Origin: Ctena decussata | Taxonomy: Eukaryota; Mollusca; Bivalvia; Lucinida; Lucinidae | Direction of reading: 5' to 3' | NCBI GenBank assembly: GCA_963989385.1 | Contig: OZ022506.1 | Span: 62,879,434-62,943,433 of the forward strand | DNA: 64,000 nucleotides | The notes under the pieces: model-generated | Seen by the model: only the letters and a program-made list of their open reading frames with translations | Database searches by the model: none | What the model was told of the DNA's origin: nothing | In this document: positions 23,317-35,879 of the stretch, piece after piece | Layout of the letters: each line of letters begins with the position of its first letter | How positions within the stretch are numbered: the first letter of the stretch is position 1 | Translations under genes and position numbers: made by a program

Positions 23317-26300
23317 AAAACAGAGGACCAATGGTCCTGTAGCTCACCTGACACCTTCTGTCAACAGACACACTTTGTCATTTCGCTCATTTGTTACAAA
23401 TTTGAAACCAGTAGCTTAAAAGGTGTGCGTATTTTAATTTTAAAATCTCAGTAACCTTGAGCAACGTTAAATGACCTTGACCTTTGATGACCTTGATGAC
23501 CTTTCCAATTATTATATCTAGGCTTAAAAATCCATGAAATCAACTGTTTAAGCATTTTCCCATATAAAAGCATAACATACCAAAGTTGACCTTGTCATAA
23601 ATTAGGTCAATGATTGATTGATTGATTTTGTTGCTTAACGTCCACAGTAAACAACTATGGTCATGTCGGGACGGTCAGTTTACCTAACCACACTATTCCT
23701 GGGCAGGCTTAGCCCTCCTAAGCGGTTAAACAGTACAAAGTACAATGCACCGTCATGATTGTACAAACTATGATGGGCCCAAGTCCTCAATGCTACATGC
23801 CATTCCACGTGGTCATTGTGCCTTTGGTTCTGGAGAAGAAGATTTTTGAAGGAGTTTTACCATATATGGGCATGGTGTCCATCTTGGTCACATGACCATG
23901 ACCAGCTCAACAAACTTTGGTTCTTTTAACCCAGTGAAGCGCCGTATGAAATATAGCTTCAAATAGCCCAGTGGCTTCAGAGGAGATGTTTGAAAATGTT
24001 GACAGGCAACAGAATCACAGTGACCTTGAACAAAGGTCAAAGAATGACCTTGAGCTATAACAACCTATAACAACATAATATCTTAATAGGCTCACTTAGT
24101 TAAACAAAAAATACCAAATATCATATCTTAGACTTGAATGGTTTCTGAGTAATTCACTGTTTTAGCATTTTCCAATACATCAAAATTGACCTTGCCATAA
24201 ATTAGGTCACACTCAATGCACAGTCCTGATTTCTATGGATTATGATGGGCCCATGTTTCAAATGCTACATACCAAGTTTCAAGGTCATAGGCCCTTTGGT
24301 TCTGGAGAAAAAGATTTTAGAACGGGTTTTACCATATATGGACATGGCGGCCATCTTAGTCATGTGACCGAGATCCCGGGAACAAACTTTCATTCCCCCA
24401 TCCCACTAAGACTCCATATGAAATTTGGCGTCAATCCGCCCAGTGGTTTCAGAGGAGAAGCTGTTTGAAAATCTTGACAACAGATGGACGGAGAGAATGA
24501 CCTTTACCTTTAGTGACATAATTTCTTCATTTGTTCATTTAGTTGACCATGTATACCAAGTATTGTTCCTTAGACATAAATAGTTTCTGAGATATCCGCT
24601 GTTTAAGCGGATTGTTCATTTAGTTGACCATAAATACCAAATATTTTACCTAAGACTTAAATAGTTTCTGAGAAATCCCATGTTTAAGCTTGTTCCCATA
24701 TAAAGCCTAAGGAACCGAAGTTGACCGTGTCATACATTAGGTCAGGGTCATCGCAAGGTAATCATTTTTATAAACTATGATGGGCCCACATGCCCGATGC
24801 TACATAACAAATTTCAAGGTCATAGGCATTTTGGTTCAGGAGAACAAGATTTTTAAAGGGTTTTTACCATATATAGGCATGGTGGCCATCTTGGTCATGT
24901 GACCCAGACCCAGTGTACACTTTCGTTCCTCCATCCCTCTGAGACTCCATATGAAATTTTGCTTTAATTGGCCCAGTGGTTTCAGAGGAGAAGATGTTTG
25001 CAAATCTTGACGACGGATGGACGGACCCAATGACCTTGACCTTTAGTGACATAATATCTTCATTTGTTCATTTAGTTGACCATGTATACCAAGTATTGTA
25101 CCTTAGACTTAAATAGTTTCTGAGAAATCCACTGTTTAAGCGTTTTCCGATATAAAAGCCTAACATACCAAAGTTGACCATGTCATGAATTAGGTCAAGG
25201 TCATTGCAAGGTCATCATTTGTATAAACTATAATGGGCCCGCATGCCCAATGCTACATACCAAGTTTCAAGGTCATAGGCCTTTTGGTTCTGGAGAAGAA
25301 GATTTTTGAAGGGTTTTTACCATATATGGGCATGGCGGCCATCTTAGTCATGTGACCCAGACCCGGCGTATAAACTTTCATCCCCCTATCCCACTGGGAC
25401 TTCATATGAGATTTGGCTTCAAGCGGCCCAGTGGTTTCAGAGGAGAAGATGTTTGAAAATCTTGACGACGGATGGGCGGACCAAATGACCTTGACCTTTA
25501 GTGACATAATTTCTTCATTTGTTCATTTAGTTGACCATGTATACCAAGTATTGTTCCTTAGACATAAATAGTTTCTGAGATATCCGCTGTTTAAGCGGAT
25601 TGTTCATTTAGTTGACCATAAATACCAAATATTCTACCTAAGACTTAAATAGTTTCTGAGAAATCCACTGTTTAAGCGTGTTCCCATATAAAGCCTAAGG
25701 AACCGAAGTTGACCGTGTCATACATTAGGTCAGGGTCATCGCAAGGTAATCATTTTTATAAACTATGATGGGCCCACATGCCCAATGCTACATAACAAAT
25801 TTCAAGGTCATAGGCCTTTTGGTTCAGGAGAAAAAGATTTTTGAAGGGTTTTTACCATATATAGGCATGATGGCAATCTTGGTCATGTGACCCAGACCCA
25901 GTGTACAAACTTTCGTTCCTCCATCCCTCTGAGACTCCATATAAAATTTGGCTTTAATCGGCCCAGTGGTTTTAGAGGAGAAGATGTTTGCAAATCTTGA
26001 CGACGGATGGACGGACCGAATGACCTTGCCCTTTAGTGACATAATATCTTCATTTTTCATTTAGTTGACCATGTATACCAAGTATTGTACCTTAGACTGA
26101 AATAGTTTCTGAGAAATCCACTGTTTAAGCGTTTTCCGATATAAAAGCCTAACATACCAAAGTTGACCATGTCATAAATTAGGTCAAGGTCATCGCAAGG
26201 TCATCATTTGTATAAACTATGATGGGCCTGCATGCCCGATGCTACATTCCAAGTTTCAAGGTCAAAGGCCTTTTGGTTCTGGAGTAGAAGATTTTTGAAG

Positions 26301-26526
26301 AGTTTTTACCATATATGGGCTTGGCGGCCATCTTGGTCATGTGACCCAGATACCCGGAACAAACTTTCGTTCCCCCGACCTAGGTAGGCTCCATATGAAA
26401 TATGGATTTAATCGGCCCAGTGGTTTTAGAGAAGAAGATGTTTGAAAATGTTGACGACGGACGGACGACGGATGCCTGGCTATACTATAAGCTCACCCAT
26501 GAGCCTAAAGGCTCAGGTGAGCTAAC
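23317..26526 (-). mobile_element. Second Helentron-like element nested in inverse orientation
   Basis: Read on the minus strand, the 5' end is TTAGCTCACCTGAGCC (26527 leftward) with GTCCGTCCGTCGTC. The 3' end is CAGGTGAGCTAC, hairpin AGGACC-ATT-GGTCCT and CTCTGTTTT near 23317. The body contains two long copies of a 0.95 kb segment (about 24540-25240 and 25500-26210 correspond). Each has TGGTTCTGGAG, CATATATGGGCATGG, GTCATGTGACCCAG and TCATTTAGTTGACCATGTAT. The insertion splits a TCACATTT...TTTCACACATC stretch of the host element. Confidence 0.65.
23609..23737 (-). mobile_element. 5'-truncated SINE fragment (tRNA-Met SINE family)
   Basis: Tail (ATTG)n followed by TTGCTTAACGTCCACAGTAA, GGTCATGTCGGGACGGTCAG and CCTCCTAAGCGGTTAAACAG. 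It matches the 3' half of 38421-38698 and lacks the tRNA-like head. Confidence 0.9.
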
Positions 26527-26672
26527 ACTTTCACACATCTCCTCAAAAGCCACTGGGCCAATTGTAACCAAGTTTCATGCAGAGCCTCTAGGGGGCGGGG
26601 GAACGAAAATTTGTTCAAACGGTCCTAGTCACATGACCAACATGGCCGTCACCCCCATATATGGAAACAATG

Positions 26673-26705
<33 letters not shown>

Positions 26706-27490
26706 GATGGCCTTGAAACTTGGTATGTAGAATTGAGTACATGAGTACTACCAAGATTATTCAAATTATAACATTTGGGTTGACCTTGACTTTTTAACGG
26801 TAAGGTCAAATTTGCTTTCTGAAGCTTTGATATGGGAAATGTTAGAACATAAGATTTCTTTGAAACTGTTGAAGATTCTGACCTGAAAATTGGCATATAC
26901 AGTCATCTTAATGAGTACATGAAAATTTTTGCGTACAAGAGGTCAAGGTCATTCTTTGACCCTTGACCCTGGTCTCTCATATTTTGACAATTTCACACAT
27001 CTCCTCAAAAGCCACTGGGCCAATTGTAACCAAATTTCATATAAAGCCTCTAGGGGCTGAGGGAACAAAAATTTGTTCAAACGGTCTTGGTCAGATGACT
27101 AACATGGCCGCCATGTCCATATATGGCAAAAATATTTAAAAATCTTCTTTTCCAGAACCAAATGATCGATGGCCTTGAAAGTTGCTATTTAGCAACAGGT
27201 ACTTGGGAACTATCAAGATTGGTCAAATGATGACCTTGGGCTGACCTTGACCTTATTTAAGGCAATGTCACGTATGGGAAAATGCTAGATGGCAAGTGAA
27301 GAAGATTTTGGTATAAAAGTTGGTATATACAGTCGTCATAATTAGGCCATGGGAGATTTGCGGGTACAAGAGGTCAAGATCATTTTTTTTTACCTCTGAC
27401 CCATGTCTCTCATATTTTGACAATTTCAGACATCTCCTCAAAAGCCGCCATATTCAGGTGAGCGATTCAGGGCCTCATGGCCCTCTTGTT

Positions 27491-28629
27491 TTTATGTCCC
27501 CAACTTCGGTGAAGTTGAGAAGGCATATTGGTTTAAGGCGGTCCGTCCGTCTGTCCGTAACACATTTGGCAGCTGGGATACTCAAGAACCGCACATGCTA
27601 GGATCTTTAAATTTTATATGTGATATGTACATGAAAAATAAGCGGACCAGTATTTTTTTCTTTTTTCCGCTAGTCACGTATTTCCAGAATTATGCCCCTT
27701 TCTTCGACTTAGTCTATAGAACCTTGCGAACAAAATATCTCAAGAACCCCTGATGCTAGGACCATGATTTTTTGCAGGATGACATTGCCAAACGTGTAAA
27801 TGACCTGATTAACTTTTGAAAAAAATGTGAATTTTTGACCGAGTTATGCCCCTTTTTCGACTTAGTGCATTGTAAGCCTATGGAACCTTGTGAACAAAAT
27901 ATCTCAAGAATCCCTGATGTTAGGATTGTGATTTTTTTTGCAGGAAGACATTGCCGAAGGTGTAGATGACCTGATTAACTATTGAAAAAAATGTTAATTT
28001 GTGACCGAGTTATGTTCCTTTTTCGACTTTGTGCATTATAAGCCCATAGAACGTTGTGAACAAAATATCTCAAGAATCCCTGATGCTAGAATAGTGATTT
28101 TCTGCAGGAAGCCATTGCCCAAGATATAGATGACCTGATGAACTTTTAACAATCATTGGTGAATGTTTGACTGAGTTATGCCCCGTTTTCGACTGAGTGC
28201 ATTATAAGCCTATGGAACCTTGTGAACGAAATATCTTGAGAATCCCTGATGCTAGGGTCCTGATTTTTTGCAGGAATATATTGCCAAAGGTGTAGATTAC
28301 CTGATTAACTTTTGAAAATCAATGGTGAATGTTTGACTGAGTTATGCCCCTTTTTCGGAAATAGGTATTTTGTATAGGAACAAGCATGTGAATAAAATAT
28401 CTGATGAACCGCATAAGTTAGAATCCTTATATGGCATGCAGGTTTGGACTAAGGTGCAGATGACAAAGTACTTCTAAGCTATGTTCCTTATATTTGGCAT
28501 ACAGTTACAGGCTAAGATGTAGATAAACCGATTAAAACCCCTTTCTGACTTAAACATTATGGGATAAACCTTCTTTAGAGGCAAGCATATGGTTGGGGGC
28601 ATAGTGTTTCATAAACACATTTTCTAGTT
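27491..28629 (+). mobile_element. Helentron-like element, ATGTCCCCAAC type
   Basis: The 5' end is TTTATGTCCCCAACTTCGG followed by GGTCCGTCCGTCTGTCCG. Tandem units of about 170 bp follow (AGTTATGCCCCTTTTTCGAC, AAAATATCTCAAGAATCCCT, GATGCTAGGA, GATTTTTTGCAGGA, AGATGACCTGATTAACTTTTG). The 3' end has GGTTGGGGGCAT (inverted match to ATGTCCCCAAC), a perfect hairpin GTGTTT-CAT-AAACAC and CTAGTT at 28629. Its first base abuts the CTTGTT end of the preceding element. Confidence 0.75.
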
Positions 28630-30941
28630 ATATAAAAAAAAACAGTGACACCTTTCTACCTCTTCCCTAGTTTAGTTGCTTTTCTTTTCCTGGAGAGAAA
28701 TGTTCTAGTAAAGGAACCTATCGATGATACATGTACCATCATAGACGATGTATCGTGGAAGATGTTCTCGGTCTAACCCCTTTTGGAAGGACTTTGTCCT
28801 CCAGGGAAGTAAACACGGAGTCACCGAAAGCTTTTTGCTATGTCTAAAAATGGCGGAAAACATAAGGATGCGCCAATTTACCTTCACCTAACAACTATTA
28901 GTGTTAAGTGTCATCTCCCCTGTACTTCAAAATATTATGTATATTTTAGTCATTTGAATAAAATGATTCTCAAATGTTTGAAAACGAATTTGTTTAAAAT
29001 TATTTTTTAATTCCATAAAACTAATTCTAAAAATATAACTTTTCTGTGTGGTCCTACCAAGAAGGCACATGACATTGAAATTACGTCGTTCTGACGTCGA
29101 TGCGACCTACTGATGTCACATCAACGTAAATATGACGTCATTCCGAAGTTATGTGCCCGCTGGGCACTTTCAGTTCCAGCAGTCGTTCCAAAGCCCCTAT
29201 TAGAACAACTATTAACTTTAAAAAAAGCTTTGGTATACGCTAAGCACAATTTTTATGTAGTCATTCGATTGGCGGCTTGGTCTAATCGAGCTTGTACTAA
29301 GCCCAAGTCAGTCTTCATGGGTCTTATCGCACATTCTTGGTTTTAATCCAGTAGATCTCTGGCTGGCTTTCTAAATGCATGCATGTAACAGCTGTAAGCC
29401 ACTCAGTTAGCAGGGTTGGTCACCAAATAGAGAATCCCTGTGTTTAGAAATATTTGGCTCTTCGTGATACTACTAGACCGTGTCCACGTTGATTCTTTTC
29501 TGGTACTTGTTGACCTGATCAAACCTGCGCAAAAAGTCGATAGAAAATGACATTCAGTTTTCTAAAATGCTTCCGGAGCAAACGCTATTTCTAAGATTGT
29601 TTAAGCCCATGAGCGTAGACAATAATAATACTACTAATAATAATAATAATGACGTCAACATGTTTTGAAAAGATCGTTCTACACTTCCTTCCCTTCTGTT
29701 ACATGTAACACATCTGATTTTAATTACTTGGTATTAGTTCTTACGGTCACTGATGGAAACTGGCTATATAGTATGGCCCATAATTTAGAGTAGGAAAACG
29801 CGTGGCCGCGACGCCATATTTGTTCACGACCACAGTACGCCAGTTTGATGTGAGGTTTTTCCTTTCCTTCTTTTTGCCGTTTAAAGATTAGTTTTATAGA
29901 AAGCTACATGGCGCATGAGCTGCAATTAAGTTTTTCGTAATTTAACAACAATAAACTTGTTAACGAGCAATTTGCAGTTCTCAGTTTCACTTTGACACCA
30001 CTTACACAGGATCAGTTGCTTACTAAAGTGAGTGTCCGCGAAGTGTTTGCAAGTGCAAGGAGAAAACAAATTAAATGAATTGGCAAACAAAAATCTATAC
30101 CAACATTTGAATAATCAGCAGCTGTTTGAATTATACTGTTCGTAATTGTTAGTACCAGGGTGCTCTTTCTTTATCCGAAATCGCTACATTTGGGGACAAA
30201 CTGATGTGTGAGCTTTTACAATACAATATCAATTGATATCATTAAGACGCTAATTTTGATTGGCATATGAATGATTGAAAGCAACCTGTCCGTAATTTAT
30301 TTTATGTACCTGGCTAGAGAGAGCTGTAGCATAGGAATTGTTGACAACAATCTTGAAGTTCATAACAGCGGTCACCAGTGTATACTTCTGTCTGTCCTTC
30401 TATAGACAAAGCTTTATGCAGGCAGAGATACTCCCTACCTTTTCAGCTGTTTTCTTGAAATTTTATCATGCGTCACCTATGCATTACAATGCACAGCAGA
30501 CACTTTCTTTGGATTCATTTTAAAAACGCCCACTGCCTTTCGCACGTCAAATTCTTCGAGGAATGCCACCTACAGTATCGGCGATAATGAAAGACGCCAA
30601 CTTGTTTTGCACTCTGGACAACTAGTAAACTTGACTACGGATATAAGGCCATCGGCCAAGTGTCACCCGACGTTTGAAATCTGACACAACTGCAGCCCTT
30701 TATTCAGTTTCAGAGTTACTATATGCTCAAAAAAAAGCAAATATATGTATTATAGAACCTGGTAAGCAAATAATAACTGAAGCATAAAGAAAGACATATA
30801 TCCTATTACTTGAACTCTATGAAGTTATAAAATACTTGAGTTTAGAAAGGGGCATTTATGTGTAAAATTAGGTGACTGAAACTTTAGGCACTTACAGAAT
30901 GCCCAAAACATCAATACTCTATATATATACCCAATAACAAA
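28630..30941. other. Mostly unique DNA, no gene recognised
   Basis: It holds an (AAT)n tract (29624-29652). A patch at 29080-29165 has closely spaced ACGTC/GACGT palindromes ending GTGCCCGCTGGGCAC, possibly the end of a decayed DNA transposon. A short minus-strand open stretch (28705-28887) shares a WRTKSFQKG-like string with 53690-53730 (RRTKPFQKK), i.e. a small dispersed relic. Nothing else supported. Confidence 0.4.
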
Positions 30942-32790
30942 ATAACAAGGGCCATGATTCTGCTAACATGAATCTGATGAAAAATGAACAATGTATTCAG
31001 CCCATTTTATATATTTCTGGAGTTATCCCTTTCCTTTTAAGTCAACGATTATTAACCATGAAAGGGGAATAAATCTGTCATTAATCAATTTAGAACATCC
31101 TAACAATAATCACTTAATCAATTCATTAAATACTAAAAGCATACCAAATTTCAGCTCTCTCGGTCAAACGGTTCAAAAGTTGAAAAATGCCAAAAAACGT
31201 CAAAGGGCCATAACTTTGTACAAAACAAAACAATTGAAATGCCAAAATCACATGCACAACTTGAGATCATGATGAAACATTCTGCACAATTTAAAGTCCA
31301 TCTGATACAAGATGTGGCAGGAGTTGTGGGGACAAGGTCTGAGACAGCAAGGGCTAAAACTCCATCAAAAATGGCCGAAACAAAAATCAAAGTCCATATA
31401 CACATCTTCCTATCATAAGAATATAAGCTGTAAAACTGCAAATGAATCCGACGAAAGACGTAGGAGGAGTTGCGGGGACAAGATTTTGGAAGGTCTGAAT
31501 AAGAAAGGGCTGTAACTCCATCAAAAATGACCAAAACAAAAGTCAAAAACCACATGCTCATCTTCATACCATAATAATACAATCTGTAAAATTGCAAATC
31601 AATCCGATGAAATACATAGGAGGAGTTGCGGTGACAAGATTTCTGAAGGTCTGAGTCAGCAAGGGCTGTAACTCCATCAAAAATGGCCGAAACAAAAATT
31701 AACAAGAGCTCCGCTGAGCGGGGCAATATACGCCCGCTTGAAGTTGGAAAGAAAACAAGAGATGACAGAACTTTGTCAGTACCTTAAATCTTCTTCATTT
31801 TTCTCTGCACATTGTCTGATGATGCTGCATATTTGTACAGACTTTTATGAAGAAATCTTATACGGTTTTGAGATATGGAGCAGAAAAAATAATGTTACCT
31901 TTTGAACTTTGACCTCTAAGTGTGATCTTGAACATTGTTGGAATACGAGTTCTGCACGATGCCTCTATAAGGAGAACATTTGATTTAAGTTTCAAAAACA
32001 TCTTTCAAAGGGTTAAGGAGATATGGAGTGGACACAAATGTAATACAAAATTACAATACTAAAAATACAAAGGGGCGTAATTTTATTAAAATGAAAGTAG
32101 GGTTATGATTCTTTTTTTTCTCTACACATTGTCTGAATGTGCTTTATATGTATACAAACTTTCATGAATAAATCTTAAACAGTTTTCGAGATATGGAGCT
32201 GACACGAAGCTTAATTGTAATTACTATAAGAAAAATACAAAGGGAAATAATTCCATCAAAACTGAAAGTAGGGTAATGGTTCTTCTCTGTCGTCTGATGG
32301 TGCTTTAATTTGTACAAATTTTCATGAAGAAATCTTAAACGGTTTTTAAGATATGCAGCGGACACGAAATGTTACCTTTTGACCTTTGACCTCTAAGTGT
32401 GACCTTGACCTTTGTCGGACATCTTTGAAATATGCGCTCTGCACATCGTCTTGTTAAGGCAAACATTTGACCCAAAGTTCAAAAAAATCTTTCAAGGAGT
32501 TGAGGAGCTACGGATCGGACACGAAAAGTTAACAACAGACGGAAGGACGGACGGAGGCCACGACATAATACGACCCGTCTTCGAAGGGCGTATAAATTCC
32601 ACATGCATATCTTCATATCATAAGAATACAATCTGTCAAATTTCAAATAAATCCGATGAAAGATGTAGGAGGAGTTGCGGGGACAAGATTTCGGACGGAC
32701 GGACGGACGGACACACGGACGGACGCACGGACGGACGAGGGTTATTTCTATAGGTCCCCCCCCCCCTCCGCTTACGTCGGGTGACAATGA
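30942..32790 (-). mobile_element. Tandem-repeat-cored element, interrupted by 31701-32593
   Basis: Units of about 165 bp (CTGTAACTCCATCAAAAATG, GATGAAAGACGTAGGAGGAG, TTGCGGGGACAAGATTT) occupy 31300-31700 and resume at 32594-32690. A GGACGGACGGACACACGGAC tract and a C-run follow, near CCGCTTACGTCGGGTG. The left end has AACAAGGGCCATGATTC. Orientation is inferred from the GTCCGTCC tract, which sits near 5' ends in the other families. Confidence 0.6.
31701..32593 (-). mobile_element. Helentron-like element, ATACGCCC type, minus strand
   Basis: On the minus strand it starts TATACGCCCTTCG (32593 leftward) with CGTATTATGTCGTGG and a GTCCGTCC tract. It ends GCGGGCGTATATTGCCCC, hairpin CCGCT-CA-GCGGAG and CTCTTGTT at 31701. 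TATACGCCC / GGGCGTATA form the inverted subterminal pair. The body has AAGGTCAAGGTCACAC-type strings and the same 150-170 bp units as 7509-9993. Joining the flanks restores the 165 bp unit of the host repeat without an extra duplication. Confidence 0.75.
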
Positions 32791-33084
32791 CGAGACTATT
32801 TAATAAAGAAGATAAACGTCATGCTGAGGTGATGAGTTACTTAATGGACTCAGGTGCAGAAGCTCACGCTAAAAATACTTTTTTTTCAAGATGCGTAATA
32901 TTTTAAGAGAAAAGCTGCGTGCTAAACTTTAACAAAATTGGTTGCTAAAACTTGACCAAGCTTTTTGTGAAATTTATACTTATATTATGAACCAGACTTA
33001 CAGGAAATTCGCATAACTTTAAACTTTTTAGTGTTACTGGCAATTTCATGACATCGTAACAATTCGAGGTATTGGTACTTATAG

Positions 33085-33345
33085 GTCTAAGCAAACAGTA
33101 CAAAGCCATATCAGACTGCTCCAACAGGAGCAACCTAATCAGGGTCTACACTGCCATTCCATCTGCATTTTTGACGCATTATTGCATCTAATGTATGCGT
33201 TTATCAATACCGTAAAATGGCTGAATATTGGGACAGATTTGTCTCAACAAACACTATACACCCAGATCAGACTACTCCTGTAGGAGCAAGTCTGATCAGG
33301 GCCTGCACTGTTCGTCATTTCGTTAGCATTATTTCGTCGAATTAC
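33085..33345 (+). repeat. Diverged direct repeat, about 75 bp x 2
   Basis: ATCAGACTGCTCCAACAGGAG / ATCAGACTACTCCTGTAGGAG followed by AATCAGGGTCTACACTG / GATCAGGGCCTGCACTG. Possibly the relic of a small inverted-repeat element; ends not defined. Confidence 0.45.
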
Positions 33346-33831
33346 TGCATTAAATACCGAACTGTTCCATTTGAGGACAGTTACGGTAAATATTTTCGGT
33401 GTTACATTTTCTTTCTTTTTTTACATTTTGCGGTAGTTGTATTTCACAAAGACCAAACTGTCGTGTTTTTTTTTCAGTTTATTTAATACCGTTTATTAGA
33501 GATGAGGACATAATTCTTTCTGTCAAGTGTTTACATAATAACAATAATGCATATTTTCAGATTTTCTAACCGAACGTTCTTTGCAAGTATTACAAGCTTC
33601 AGTCTGGAGGAGAACTAGTAACTCACAGTCAATTATCATTTCCAAAAATAGGTTCAGTTTTGTGTAATTGCGGTATATTTACAACGTCTTATGTAATATC
33701 TAGACCACACAAAGATAATAAGTAAGTATTATAATAATAATAATAATAATAACAGTCAGTAAGAATGTGTCGACATTTCTCCCGAGGCAACCCACTGCAC
33801 ACAACACCAAATTCCAGTCCCCCCCCTCCCC

Positions 33832-34020
33832 GTGATGGAAAGTTTAGCTTTTAGAAAATATACGCAAAAACCTGGCATCGTCAGCCCGGTTACGCATGAG
33901 ATAACAAAAAATACAAGAAATTTTTATCAAGCACATCAACAGCTTCTGAACAATAATTGGATCAAAACTAGCACGAGCTTTGTGATTTATCATCATTTTT
34001 ACACTGCAGATGTCTTTCTG
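33832..34020 (+). pseudogene. Exon-like relic, plus-strand copy of an inverted pair
   Basis: Open frame reading MMESLAFRKYTQKPGIVSPV followed by THEITKNTRNFYQ, LLNNNWIKTSTSF and IYHHF. Amino-acid similarity to the minus-strand copy at 34115-34377 (SLAFRKYTQK, SPV-HEI, FLNN-RIKT, VI-HYF) is clear. There are no obvious canonical splice borders and no family recognised. Confidence 0.45.
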
Positions 34021-34114
34021 GTTGTTTTAATCCCCATGTCTCTGTTTTTGAGGTTTGCAAGAGGGTTTGAAAGAGGGTTTGCAAACAAACGGGGAATAAA
34101 AACAGCCTGAAAGT

Positions 34115-34377
34115 AACCTGAAAGGTATAAAGTAATGATTTATCACAGAGCTCATGTTAGTTTTGATTCGATCATTGTTCAGAAATTGTTTTTGTTTCTC
34201 ATAAATTTTCCTCACATTTTCTAATATCTCATGCGGAACCGGGCTGGCAATAACAAGCTTTTGCGTATATTTTCTAAAAGCTAAACTGTCCATCACGGAA
34301 AGCTTACTTCCAACGTAGTCCAGGAGCCCAGAAAGAAAAGAAGAGATTCGCTCTCCTTTAATAGTAGAGCTCGGCAA
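34115..34377 (-). pseudogene. Exon-like relic, minus-strand copy of an inverted pair
   Basis: Longer frame: KGERISSFLSGLLDYVGSKL, then VMDSLAFRKYTQKLVIASPV, PHEILENVRKIYEKQK, LNNDRIKTNMSSVINHYF. It faces the 33832 copy across a spacer of about 95 bp that includes GAGGGTTTGAAAGAGGGTTTG. Unknown function; looks like an inverted duplication of one ancestral exon. Confidence 0.5.
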
Positions 34378-34915
34378 CCCTACGCATTAAATTATACATT
34401 TATTTTACCTTAGATTTTGGCCCGGAGACATTTCGAGAAACGCCCAGGAGACTCAAAAATGACGATCTGCTCACCTGAGTAATTTCAACAGAGAATAGGC
34501 CTATCTGTTCTGTTGTGCTTCTTCCGGCAGTGAAACCAGTCTTTATTCAGCGATAATCTCTTCAACTATGGGTTTCGGCCTGTACAAGATGGCTTCAGCA
34601 TGACTTCACTTTGAGGCTGATGGTTCTTAGTTCTGGTAGTAATGGTTGTTGGACCTCTTGAGGGAGCGTAGTAACCAGCGACGGAGTCAATGGGGTTGGC
34701 CGTTCTTCTGTTCTTCAGATCTTTTTACAGACCTTTCATGCTCTCCCCGCCTGCTGTTTCATACCGGCTATTCTTCATATCCCACCTCTCAACAGAGAGA
34801 TCGCAAACATCTCTGGTGACCCAGGGTTTTGTCCTCTGCCGTTTCTTCCCAAGAATCTCACTGGTTGTGTGTGAGTCAATGCTGTATTGTAGTTTGTAAT
34901 CATGCTATCTATGTC

Positions 34916-35245
34916 GTGTTATCATGCTACCTTATGAAGCGCGGTGGCTCAGTGGTTAGTGTACTTGACTCTGAAGCCAGAGGTCGTGGGTTCGATCCTC
35001 CATCGGGATGAAATCTTCCTGTGTCCGAATGCGTTTTTCTAGCATCATTTGCAGGGATGATGTTAACAAGTGTGCCATCCTTCGGATCGGGACGTTAACT
35101 GGAGGCTCCCTGTGCAGGGAGAGTCATCCCCTGTGCAGGTTAAAGATCCCTACTATAACTACATGACTATATGTAGGCTTTCATCCTGCAACACCGGAGT
35201 GTAAACAAATACACCGTCTGTGTCCCCCTCTGGGGTTAAGACGTA

Positions 35246-35279
<34 letters not shown>

Positions 35280-35280
35280 G
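34916..35280 (+). mobile_element. SINE with tRNA-like head, conserved-core body and (TAGA)n tail
   Basis: Head with A-box TGGCTCAGTGGTTAG and B-box GGGTTCGATCC. The body has CCTTCGGATCGGGACGTTAA, CCCTGTGCAGGTTAAAGATC and GGCTTTCATCCTGC, resembling the shared central domain of invertebrate SINEs (Nin-DC/Meta type; family name from memory). The tail is about 8 units of ATAGATAG type. Flanked by an 8 bp duplication TCTATGTC (34908-34915, 35281-35288), so it inserted into the LINE relic. Confidence 0.9.
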
Positions 35281-35879
35281 TCTATGTCATCATCCCTCAG
35301 ATTGATGAGTGTTGCAAATTTCCTACTTATTGTTACTTGGAACGTGCATGCCACATCAGACTTTTTGAACTTCTCACGGTGATACATGTACCTGATGCTT
35401 GGCTAGGTTGTCTTTCTGGTCTCCTTCAGACCAACTCAAGAGGTTATCATCAATAGGTAATGCACACTTCCTATGTCTGCACTAAGAAATCTCCTTGTCC
35501 TCCTCACTGGAACCGCTTCTTTACCCAGTCAATCAGGTCTTGATGCTTCCTGTCTGGGCTGTGCTATGCCACCTTGTGGATGAATATGCGGGGCCCGGGG
35601 ATTTGTCAGTACTATATTGTTACAGTTGCAAATTTAGGAGTTTGACCTCTCTCATTTCTCTCGGCACTGCAGTAGGGTCTACACACGTCTCTCCAGTCTG
35701 TCTGTGATTCCTTTCCACTTACCATTACAATCACTTTGTACACCCAGAATGTCCTTCGTAGGAATTGGTCTATGATTTACTGGAGTTATTGGTAGAAATG
35801 GTCTACCTTCTTGTGATCTTGTTCAGATCTTTATGATTGTAACATTGAAAGGAGCTGCTTGCTGTACTTCTGCTGTGGT

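Larger units (their letters stand above)
22761..27490 (+). mobile_element. Helentron-like element with 5' CTCACCTGAGCC end and GGGCCTCATGGCCC hairpin, interrupted
   Basis: The 5' end is AACTCACCTGAGCCAGTGGC followed by a GTCCGTCCGTCGTCC tract. The 3' end has TTCAGGTGAGCG (inverted match to CTCACCTGA), then the perfect hairpin AGGGCC-TCAT-GGCCCT and CTTGTT (27490). The body consists of about 430 bp units with GGCCATCTTGGTCATGTGAC-like strings and GGTCAAGGTCATT. The element is split: 22761-23316 and about 26527-27490 are its own, and 23317-26526 is an inverted relative. A third member is on the minus strand at 43923-45893. Confidence 0.75.

Noticed and set aside
24836..26060. Repeated minus-strand frames reading MSLKVKVI and similar
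   Set aside because: They are the same 440-950 bp repeat unit translated in each copy, without starts, splice sites or domain similarity.
31151..31726. 191-codon minus-strand open frame
   Set aside because: It is the tandem 165 bp unit read in one frame (LIFVSAIFDGVTAL repeated); no signal or domain logic beyond the repeat.
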